Source: Pampus argenteus | Taxonomy: Eukaryota > Chordata > Actinopteri > Scombriformes > Stromateidae | NCBI GenBank assembly: GCA_036937835.1 | Contig: CM072876.1 | Span: 11,039,501 to 11,103,500 of the forward strand | Length of the DNA stretch: 64,000 nt | Direction of reading: 5' to 3' | Shown: one piece after another, positions 26,788 to 38,800 of the stretch | How positions within the stretch are numbered: position 1 is the stretch's first letter | How the letters are laid out: each line of letters begins with the position of its first letter | Made by a program: the position numbers and the translations under genes | Notes under the pieces: generated by a model | What the model was told of the DNA's origin: nothing | Seen by the model: only the letters and a program-made list of their open reading frames with translations | Databases searched by the model: none

Positions 26788-26860
26788 ATGGCTTTAGTCG
26801 CAAGCAGGACGCTTTTGGCGCTATTCGTAACGTTTTGCGCACCAGGATGCGGATGGACAG
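26788..26860 (+). CDS. fndc1: fndc1 exon 1 (signal peptide)
   Basis: Encodes MALVASRTLLALFVTFCAPG then CGWT: a short basic start, a hydrophobic core and small residues near the end, i.e. a signal peptide. The start has A at -3 and G at +4. An in-frame ATG at 26629 would add about 53 residues ahead of the signal peptide and is disfavoured. The donor is GTAAAA; the exon leaves in phase 1. Confidence 0.85.
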
Positions 26861-29800
26861 GTAAAAAAAAATTTATTTACTTTTTCATGAGCAGGTGCAC
26901 GGTTCGCAGTTAATATATTCATTAGTTTGATACAATTTGTCCCTTGATATACTGGGACACTGTTGCTTTCTCTTCTGGTAATTTAATGGATCAAATTTGA
27001 TTAATGAGAAGTGGCCACAATATATATTGATGCAGTCTGTGCGAGCATAGTAGAATCAAATACTATGATTACAATTATTATTTTTAAAGTTTAAAAAAAA
27101 CCCACAAAAATGCATGTGCATATCATGCTCGTGCATATCATGCTCGTGCGCGCGAGCCTTAAAACTTTCCAAATCACCAGTTGCTGCAGATGTACATTTG
27201 AATATTTTATTAGTGTACAGTCTGATGTATCATTTTGCAGATGTGAAAGAGTCTTGGTGAGAAATTGCCGCTAATATGGAATTTGACAGTTTTTTGTTTT
27301 TTTCATCGTTTTTACTTTATGGGGGGAAAATATGATGCAGAGCTCTTTGCAGCAGTCATGGAACAAGTCTTTACATCATACAGTAGGCACATCCTGGAGA
27401 AACTGTGGTCAACAATTAAAAGATGGAGAACAAAAGAGGTATCCAACACACGTAAATCTGGGTAATACTAATGATAAATTACTTCAGTGTCATAGAAGTG
27501 GAGTAGAAGTTTTCTGTTTGTCACACTTCTCTGGACATATTTGCTTTACATGTCATCTCATCAGCATCTAGTCTGTAAAAATGTAGCCAAGTTTTGAAGG
27601 GGTCTGTGATACATCTGCATTTAAGAGTTAAACCTGTTGGGGGAATCTGACAGGATTTAATCAGAAAATACTTCATGCCAGCAAAGTGATAAATAAAATG
27701 GATATAGCATTCAAACTACTGTGTTTTTCAAGGGCTGTTTGTAAAAATCCATTTCCAGGAAGGGAAGGAAGTCCACAATGTTCAGATAGTAAAAATATAC
27801 AAAATATTAAAGTTCCATAAAGCCATGAGAGTTCATAGGCCACAATACAACAAGCTTTTGCTTTTTCTCCTTCTCTTCTTAAACATATTCAGCCCTATTT
27901 TGTCCTTTGATGTTTATGTTTTTATATTCCTCCGTCTCAACTGTAAGCACTTATGTATCAGGTCATCGCTTTCTCAGAATATAGGCTGCTGCTATTTGTT
28001 GTCGAGTCGTTTTCTTTTCAACCTTTCAGGAAGCGGTTGTGACATTTTTTTCCTCCACACCCTGCTTCACATTCATTCACATATATATATATATACATTC
28101 ACACCTGGGAGCTACTTAGTACAGCTAAAGTTCACCGCTGCTGGCCACTGAGCAGCGCCGTCAGGGTTAAATACCTTCCTCTTGAGCATTTTGACAGTTA
28201 TTAAGGTGCTTGTTAAGGGAGAGCAGTGTGTTACTCATTTACTCACGTCATGAGCTTGTCAGTCAGACCAGTGGATAAAATTGAGCCAGTGGGCATATCC
28301 GCACACCTCCATGGGATTTGAATAATAAATAATGTCAACTTATCCCATGCAGCCACAGTCCATCAACCCCTGGAAAGTGCAGAGAGTAATAGGGACAAAG
28401 AGTGAGGGGAAAGAGGGAATCATGTCCTTGCAGGCCAGTGGAATTTAATTTCTCTGCTCCACTTAACAGGCTGGAATTTTTCAGGAGCGCCACAAGACAG
28501 ATTTCATAGAAAGCTTTCAGAATCAGCAATTTCATGACTTGATGTTTTTTTGCATTGGAGAAAATATGTGCTTTGCAGAGAGGCAGAGGGAGCTAATATT
28601 TCTAATATTTTCGACAATACTAAGTATGTTTGACCCAGCACCTTCTCTCACCTGCAGCTTGGCTGCATGTCAAACCTGCCAGCAATAACATGTCTCATGT
28701 CATGATGTCATAGTTTAAACAAGTAGCACCTGGGCCATGAACACACCTGTCACAGCACAGTAGATGTCATCATATTAAATGTGTTGCAGGAAGATAAAAC
28801 ATAACCAACACTGGAAGCTGTCAATCTCAAATAGTGAGTGATTATTAGAATCATTTTGGAAAGTCTTTTGGTTAAATAAAGCTTGTGACCACCAACATTA
28901 AAATGTTTGTAGCCTGTAATTGTAATCGCCAGCTCCAGTTTGTAAATGTCATACTAGGTCTTACATTGATGTATGTAACCCTCCCAAGCTAAACAATTCC
29001 TCATCCCAGATTGTTGCTTTAAATGAAATATGTTTTCAGTCAGCTTGCCCCGTTAAATAACTATCAATAATAAAATAATAACATTTATTCTGACATTCTG
29101 GTGAATTATGTGAGAGAGGCACTATGAAGAATTTTGTAGCCACCGGTAGGATTTGACACCAACCGACCCTCCACCCCACACCACACACCTAGATGTTCAC
29201 TGCACCAGCCAAAAGGAATCCCAAAAACTATCCATTTGCCATATATTTGCTATAAAACAAACCAAGTCTGAACAAGACTTTAGTTTAAATGATGATGATG
29301 AAAATTAAAAAGAAATACAGAAATACAGAGCACAAACATCTTCACATATATCAAAAAATAGTGCCGTTTAAATTTCCATGTCAAGCTCCCACAGTTTTCG
29401 GATAAAAAAGGGCAGCTCAGTCAGTATGTGGATGCCTTAGTCGTTGCTATGACAGCAAATTATTTTGCTATCTGAACGTCTACAGATGTACATGACTTCG
29501 GTATTTTCACTAAGAGATCATGTTGTCTCTTTGGTGGTCCTCCTAACCTTGTCAACCTCTCCAAACCTACACACATTCACTCCTGACCCTGCTTACTGAT
29601 GGAAGTTTGGAGAAGAAGACAGTTATTAAAGGTTAATGGCACCCTCATTTGAGGTGAGCAGGGGTTCAGCGTCTGTGGTTTTGCTGCGAGGTGAGAAGGT
29701 GCTCTTGTAAAAGGAGAGCACACTGCAGGTGCACGAGAGCAAGTATTTTAGAACAGTTTTACAGGAGTCCTTTGACCTCAGGGCTTACCTGCATATGACT

Positions 29801-32800
29801 CTTGTACCAAACTATGCATGCACATACATGTGTGTGTGGCATATCTTGTGTCCTTCAAACACTCTCATACTTTCTCTCTCTTACACACACACACACACAA
29901 ACATATTTATTAGATAAAGTCAGTGACATAATGACCCTCATGCCCTACCCTGATTCTTTTCATAGTTAATTCTTTCCAGTGTCGAACTCAATCTTACTCT
30001 AGCTGTCTCTTTAATTTCACATCCACACACACAGCAAAATGTTCTTTTGTTGCTTTGGTTTCCCGTGGTAACGCCCTGAAACCAAGCCTCCCTCTGTGAA
30101 AGTATGATGTTACAACCTCTCTGTTACTTAACTGTTTTGCATCCAATCCATCCAAGAACTGTTTATTCTTGGATGGCAATGATGCCATGCCGAGTCTTGA
30201 TTTAATTAGAAATATCTGGTTTGGCCTTGGATGATAAATTTGTAAAGGGTCCAAATCACAGAATGATTTCTAGACAGAGGAGCAGATCCCTTACTACGTA
30301 ATACACGGCCTTATTGGAAACAGGTTGGAAGTGATTGAAGTGTGTCCAGACTTGTGTCAGTGAAGTCTGCCACGAACAGCTGATAAAACTAACTCCACCG
30401 TAACCCTGCATTAACGATAAAATAATGAGGAGAGATTGTATTTTGTTTTTTTGTTTTTACTGGGAAAGCACTCTTACACTCCTTCCAGTCTCTCTGTAAT
30501 GGGTTGTATCACAGGGCTTGCTGCCAGTGTGTTCGTACTATCTAGAATATGTAGTAACAGTGATGAGACAAACTTTCAGCACATATTAAAACTCCAAAGT
30601 TCAGCTGAGATATCACTGTAGGCTTCAAAATAATTGTGACCATCTTTAAACTGCAGCGTGAGGCTTGAGTGGCAATTATTTCTAAATGGGAAACGTGAGA
30701 TTATGGATCCAGCTGGGAGCACACCTGCAGACAACAAGAATGCAGAGCGATGAAGTGATTTTGCAACTGCTTCACTGGAACTGCTGCTGTAAACTTTTGG
30801 GGAGCACAGCTCATAAGGACCAGCTGTTTATGAGATGGACTTATGATACTGATAATTATACGAGACAGAAATGAATGACCAGCATGCTAGTAAACCTTGC
30901 ACCTTGACATGTCTGTGTAGAATAAAAGACGAACAGAGTGAGGTAGCATTTTGCGGTTATTTAGTCCAAATTATTTGCTGATAATTGTTATCAAATTGCT
31001 TCCTGATGATTAACTTTAAACAGAGCAAATCAAGACCAGCGGGTCTGTATGTAGGCACAGTGCTGTCAGACTGCTAAACATCCTCAGAATAAGATTAGTT
31101 TGTATTTTTTCAGAGCTGCTTCATCGGGATCAGAGCCACTTTAAATGGCACGTATAATAAATACAAAGGAAATTGTCCCAGTGGCACTGAAGTTGAGGGC
31201 TATTAAAAGCTTACAGAGCTTGAACAGTAGGCTTACATACTGGGGCAACAGGCCTTTATGTTAAGGGATAATACACAATGGACAATATCAAAAAGACTGT
31301 TACAATAAGCTATTATATAGACAAAATTATACAGATGTCATTTGTTTTGCAGCAGAGAAGCCCCTGCGTCCACACAATGGGAAACACACATCTGTGGACA
31401 AGGGCCTGAGGGAGCGCTGGGAGCCATCTATCCATCTGGATGGAAGACCTGTGGACCGCTTCGTCATCAGCTCCAATAAACCCATGAGGGCTCACCGCCT
31501 CACTAAAGTGGGCAAGGACAACCGAAATCCCCTATTGGAGGATGTAGGTAAGACAGAAAACTGAGACAAAGTTAAAAAGTGAGGGGAGATCAGGTGGTTG
31601 TAAGTCTCTGATGGTGTATGAGATGGAGTGGCATGAATAAATCAAGTAGGAACAAATGTGTAGGTGTTTCTGAGGTGCATGAGTTCAATAGTTGCACTGC
31701 TAGACAAAAAACTAATTCAGAGGAAAATTATTGGATGGAGAGCAAAAAAATTACTTTTTGCTTAAAGCTTGGAGCTTCCAGATCCCAGAGTTCTGCGCTT
31801 TCTCAAGACAAGTGCCAAGAAAGAGGAGGGGATGATTAAAGCGGTGTACAAAGCAGAGTAGCCAGGAGGTGATTGTACGTACAAGCTTGTGCATCTGTGT
31901 TCTCGCATGTATGATTTGATTTTTATCTATGGGTTAGTTTATCTTTGGATGTGATGTCTCCCAAGTTTACCAAGGGAGAAAGAGCACTGGGGCTGATGGT
32001 GTGCATGACTGACGACCATCAGCCTAGCCATAGCCATCAGACAGTGGTTATTTTAGGCTTTAGAAGAGGACATTATTTTTAGGTTTTAACAGCTACTCTT
32101 GTAATTCCTAATCCCACCTTGTAAAATCCAAGACAGGTCCTTATGTTTCTATACACATACAGTTTGCAGTGTTGACACAGTCAAGCCTGCTTTTGTCATT
32201 ATTCCATTTTCCTCTGTCCTTGGCATCATAGAGCCATACTTCATCAGCGACTCAAGGTCTGCAGCCAACCCTTCTTTTCCACATCCAAACCCAGCCCAGC
32301 TTCTATAACCAAATCCCCTATGTTGTGGTCACTTGTATGTGTGTGCGTATGTGTTCAGTGGTGGCTGTGGTCAAGGATAGGGCGGTGCCAAGTATTGAAG
32401 TCATGCTGCATTGTCTTGTATTGTGTGTCAGTGTGTTCAAATATGCATCTGTTTTTTTTATTGTCTGTGTGTGTGTCTGTGCGTAGGTGTGTGTGTGCGT
32501 CTGTGTGTGCGATATGACTTAAGTCACTTTCAGGGACACACACCAGACTTAAGATAAGTTTACTTGTGTCCCCAATTGGTAAAACGCAGATTTTTGGGTC
32601 AGTGGTTAAGTTTAGAGTTATGTTAAGGTTAGGGTAAAGGTAATGGTTAGGTTTAGACAAGTAGTCGTTAAGGTTAGGCTTAGGGTATGTCTTCAGAAAA
32701 TGAATATAAGTCTATGTAAATACCCCAAAAGTGACTTAAATAAACTTGTGTGTGTGTATCTGTGTGTGTATGTGTGTGTGTGTGTGTAGACTGTGGCGGC

Positions 32801-35800
32801 CTTGTGGTCTATCCAACTCCGGTGCAATTTGCCATAAATCTCTGGCAACCGAGCTGTGTCTCAGAGTAGCTTTTCCAGAAATTCCTTGCAGATCGTGTGT
32901 TGTTCCCTCAGCAGCATGAGAGCAGCATCAGCCGACATAAATAACACTATGCTGCTCGCCTCCACAGCATTAATGTGTCTGGCCAACTGCTATTAGAGCA
33001 ACAAAGACATATTTAATTTGATTTATTAAGAGCAACAGGGAGCAAGATGGAAGACGGAGAAAAGACAAGCACATTTTTCACTGATAGAATGCAAAAGTAA
33101 ACAATAATAATTTAAAAAGGTGCTCCCCACAAAACAAAATCACATACTGCAGTTTGGACACGTCTTTATGAGGTAGGAGTGGTTTGATAAAGCTGGGGTT
33201 CCTTTTTAAAGAATATAACATTTTTCTTATTAGCTGTCATTGGCTTCATCATTTAACCAGAAATCCTTGTCTTTTCTAGACCCTGAATGGGTTAACCTGG
33301 ACGGCTTTGCTGTGCTGGGAGGTGAACCTGTCACCAACTCATCAGCAGGTAATCCTGAACTCAACACATGGTTTGTTGTGTCTAAGACATATTTAAAAAT
33401 ATCTGGTTAAATCATTTAACAGTAGTTTGCTGAAATGATCTGCTGTCATCAGTGATATAAAAGGAATCGCTGAATTTAATGTGATTCAGAAAGCTATGTG
33501 TTAGGGCCACTTTCTTTCTTCTCTTTCCCATTGATTCCTCTGTACCTATGGGATATGGAATTTCATGTTTAACCTGTGTATCCCCTGATGGTACATTTAA
33601 ATATTTAAGCAGATGTCATGTAAACACCCTGGATATATTACCAGACTATGGCTAACACAAATCCACTTGTGTTCAAACTGTTTCTGTGGACAATTTAGTT
33701 TAGTCCAAACCACTGGACTTGGCATATCTTTGAGCTTATTCCACACAGAAGGGATTGGGACCAGTAATTGAATCCAGGACCTTCTTTCTGTGAGATGACA
33801 GTACTAACCACTGAACCACCATAGTGCTCTGGAGTTTCAATTGCATTTGTTTGGGGCAGAGGTGCTCTGGAGAGACACAGGAAATCATATTAGTTAAGTT
33901 AAACCACAGTAAATAGAGCTAAAGAACCACTGTGTTTCTGTGTAACTAGTGTCAGACTAAAGGCCAATGAAAAGGAAGGGGCAGCAGCCTAATTAGCCCA
34001 CCTGCTGCCAACTGAAATATAAACTATATAACCATAAAAAAATTGTTTTTGGGCAAAAACAAATGAAGACAGCATGCTCCAGGTATATTGTCAATTGATA
34101 AATTGATAATTTATCTGTATAAGCTATTATATACTAGGTTAACAAATGGGCCAAGTTACAGCTAATGAGCCACGTTAATGTTCTGTTCTCTTTGGCGGCA
34201 CCATATGCTGATAGGCTGGTGTGCTGAGGACCTCAAACTAACAAATGAATGAAGGGAAAGAATAATCGACACTGCTATTCATTGACTGGAGTTCTTTGTT
34301 ATTCAGTTTGACGTGTTGCTAACTTTTCTCTGCCAATTTGAGGTCGATTCCTCCAGGAAAGCTCTGCCACTGAGACATTGTTTGTATAAATAGAACTGTG
34401 GGTAAACTGAGACATGTGCTCCAAACCTACCAATTTATGTTTGGGTAGAGTTCAGAATTGCTTTTGATGGTGACTAAATGTGAAAGGAGATGGATAAAAG
34501 CTTTTCTTCCCCTCAGTTAGAAAAAGCAGACGGTGATATTCTTCAGTATCTCGGTCTGAAAACACTGAGGAGGGTCTCTCTCTCTGCTGTAGCAATGGTA
34601 TGTCTTTCTGTCTGAAAGCCAGCATTATAGCACCTCAGCCCATCAAGCTTCCAGGAAAAGACAGAAAGGATCTGGCAGTGTGAGCAATTTGGAGTCAATG
34701 GTTTTAGTGCTCCGTGGCGTGGTGACCTGGGCCAAACTATGCACTGTCACAGTTTTCCAAGAGAGGAAGAAGAAAATGGGGAAAATAACCAGTCATCTGA
34801 TTAAAACCAAATGGAGTTATTTCTGTGTAAAGTTAGCAGCTAGTATGAGACGTAGATAGACAAACAGGTAGCCTACAATACATAAAGTAGCATCAGATAC
34901 TGTGCCATATTCATCAAGTTGCAGAATGTTATTGTTGCATGGTAATGAAGTACAAACTTTCTAATTAACTTGCATTTAACACTCAGTGGTAAATCAAACA
35001 TGATGTTCATAAGTTTCTGCAGATACATTTTATAGTCACATTAAAATGAGTTGACAGTATGGAAAATAGAAAAAGCACAACAAGCAATAAATAAACAACT
35101 GTCAACAGTTAATATGTGATTTATACTAAATGGAAGTCAAATAATAATTTTGACATATAATGTAATGGACAAACAGTGACTGACGATGATTTGTCATCAT
35201 GTTGGTTATTGGACAAAAATAACAAACAGATCACCCCAACTTCTACAAGTGCAGGGGAACAGAGACAAAAGTTGTGAAAACACATAAGCTGAGAGGAAAT
35301 ACCAGATCTAAAGAAAGCAAATCTGAAAGAGAGTTGATGAAACAGTCAATCCTGTACTGAGCAGAAAAAAAGGGAGGCTGAGAAAAAAAGAGACAAAGAG
35401 ACTTAAAGAGATGCATGAAGCTCAAAGTCTTTATGTCTTGCTGACACAAAACGCTCCCGTCAGCTTCCTGGAAGCTTGACTCCCTTTTCATGAAGGCTAT
35501 TCTTTGCTGGCCCACCCTACCTGTTCAGTGGTGCATCACATTATTGTTTTAACTTTATCACCCCCTTGAATTTTGTTAAATTCACTTTGTTACATCAGCT
35601 GTCTTGTCAGTACTTGCCCAGCTGTGTATGCAGTTATCCTAATGGGAAACAGGGAGATCCTTTGCATCTGTCAGTGATTATGCAAAACTGATGAAGGAGG
35701 AATAGAGGGAGGAGAGGAGAGAGAAATACAAAAAAGCAGGAGGGACAGGAGGAGGGTTTTTTTTTGTTATACTGCCTGTGTTATCGCTCAGCGCTGCAGC

Positions 35801-38800
35801 CAGATGGGAGATTGTCTGAGTCGATGTCTGAGTTGTTGTCCAAGATGGAGACGCCGCTGTGGTGGTATTAAAGCAGGAAACAGGTCACCGGGAGTTGGAG
35901 CAGATGACGGGTGACATGGGACAGCATATCCCTTTTGAGTTTACAGTCACAAATGGATGAAAAAGACATGTAATGATGTGTTTATCGCTGAGCAGATGTG
36001 TCTTCAGTAGAGCGATTATGTTCAGTGGTTTTCCATGGCGGTTCCATGATCAAAATGGTGTGCTCATAAAGATAAGATAAACTCTGATGCACTCTGACTT
36101 TACCCTTTAACAGAGCCAACTCGCTCTACACAAACTGCTGCCAGAAAGCAGCCCTCTGTACAGCGTGCAAACTGGGCGAACAGAACAGCTCGCCCATTGG
36201 GTGTGTCTACTACCAGGACACACAGGAGGGCCCCTCAGTCCTCCTCAGGGCCCAGGCAGCCTGAGAGAACTTTACCAGAAACCCCCTTGGTAGACAGGAG
36301 ACGGAAACACCACACCAAGCCTCAATCTGACCAGAGGAACCGTCACTCGCACAAACTAAGTAAGAGGATCCACATTTTACACTCTACATCACCAGATTAA
36401 AAGAGCAAAACTAGGTTTTAATAAAATACCACGCTGAAAGAGTGATGTAAGTGTTTAGATTACATCGGCAGCAATGCCTCCTTGAAGTACTGAAGTCTAA
36501 CTTGTTACAACATGTACCATACTGATTTGAACAAAGAAGACTAGCAACTAGCTAAATGTATACATTTTGTTTGTACTATTTTTAGTGTCCATAGTGTAAA
36601 CCCTGGCCGTGCCTGGTATCCCTTTCTATTCATAGCATCTGAGTCCGTTCATGTGGTGTCACTGCAGGCACAGAAAGCCCAGGGCCAGAGCGCAAGCGCT
36701 AACAGAGCAGCCGCAACCAAGACAACCACACCAGGTACCTGCAGATTTTTGTCAATCACTACATTGTTCGACATATATCTGTCTTTTTATGCTGTAAAGA
36801 TCACATACTATCGATGTCTATGTCCTGTAAGTCAGGTGAACTGCATGTCCTAAATATAGAGACCAGAGGCTGACCAATCACTTATAATCATAGGTTTAAT
36901 ATTAGCTTACTTTATAATACTGAACTAGACATTTTTTACTGTATGTTTTTGTGTGTGTCTCTTTGGATGTGTCCTACAGAGCCACCCGAGTACGAGGCAC
37001 GGGACATTAGTGTCAGGGTCATGTCTCCTCAGTCAGTCCTCATCTCCTGGATTGATCCTGCTGTCGAAATGGGGAAAGTTGACCCCGGGGCATCCAGGTG
37101 GGATCTGTTAACATGTGTGTTTGTGCATGTACCTTTCAATAAGACAGAAATACAAAGAAAGACTTTGAAGGCAAACAAGTGAAGGCAAAAAGGGAATGAG
37201 TAGTAGAGAGCCTAAACCCATTGGAATTTTTTCTTGACTCAGATCCTACACAGTGAGGTACAGGGAAAAGGGTGAGTCAGCACGCTGGGAGTACAAGGAC
37301 AGCACCCAGAGGAGAATGATGATAGACACCCTGTCTGCTGATGGCATGTATGAGTTCTCTGTCAGGATATCTCAGGGGAAGTGGAGCGTCTCCGTCTTTC
37401 AGAGGACACCTGAGTCAGGTACATGTTGCCTCTGCCTGCTTAGAATCTCATGTCTATGTTTTTTAACAGAGGGCCAAAACCCTTCATTTTTATGAAAATA
37501 CAAAGAAAATGCTAAAATCATGTATTAACCTATCAGAAAAAGAGATGTTAAAACCCTCTATTCTCGACTCCTGCTTAAAATGTGTTTTGGATAAAGTATT
37601 GCATTTTAAATTATATTCTTTGAAATCTTGACAAACCTACATTCCGTTATTAATGCTTGCCTAAAGATGGCTACTATTAAATCCTCTTTCTACGGATTTT
37701 AAAAAATTTCCCTGAATTCAGTGGACATTCAGATAGGGAACAGCCATGTGTTGTTTCTGGAAGCAATTAAATAAGGAGGATGGCTACAGAGCAGTAGAGT
37801 AGGAGGTCTATAATACAACAAGACAAGATTTTACACCTCTGAAAGTTATCATGAGAGCAATCGCAGGGAAAAGAACTCACTCTTGATCAGTCTTCATCAC
37901 ATTCACTGCCTATTGCTCCTGTTTGATATTTGAGTCTAGTTTGAGGCTAGCTTTGGCTGCAACTCTGTCATGATTACAATTTTTATACAATGTCATAGCA
38001 GCTCCGGAGCTGTGGTTCATTGGAATGTCAAAATTTACCGCTTGGCTCACAGCTCAGATCTCCATCTGCAGTTCCATACATGATCTCAAGGGGTGCTCCC
38101 TCAAAATGTATAGCAGCAGTATTTTCCTCAGTTGAAGCCTCCTGGCACAAATTCCTTGCTGTTTTTTACATGAGTTGAGCAGCAATTTCCTCACTGTGTT
38201 CCCTTTTTATGCGGTCTCTGTTTTTTCCCCAGTGCCTGCTTACCGCTTTTTCTAGTCTTTCTATTCACTTGTGCTCTCCTCACTTGCTAGCACCATCTGG
38301 GCCACCAGAGAATTTTGAGGTCAAGCCACTACGAGGGAAAGGAACTGCTGTTATAGCAACATGGGATCCTCCTGAAGAACCCAATGGGAGGATTCGAGGT
38401 CAGACCCAAAGGAACCAACTTTGTGTGTTTTAACTATAAAAAGTCATTTGTGCCCCCCTATTTATATAAAATTGATATTATTAAATAAAAATAACCCTCA
38501 GATGACAACCATGTATACTCATGGTAGCTATGACTTGGGGGCTTTTATGCAATTTTGAATTCAGACTTTATCTTCACAAAAGTTGTACATACTCTACCTC
38601 CACACAGAATACATCCTGTCTTATGCTCCTGCAATGAAACCATTTGGAATGAAAAGTGTGACGTACCGTGGCAGAACCTCAGCCACAATAGATGGTCTCA
38701 CACCTGGAGACCGATACATCTTCAAGATCCGAGCCACCAACAGGAGAGGACAGGGACCACAAAGCAAGGCCTTCAGTGTTGTCATGCCAGGATGTAAGTA

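Noticed and set aside
36668..36734. Alternative start of fndc1 exon 5 after CTGCAG at 36667
   Set aside because: In the phase left by exon 4 it meets a stop codon; the acceptor at 36635 restores both frame and the conserved SESV.VVSLQ block.
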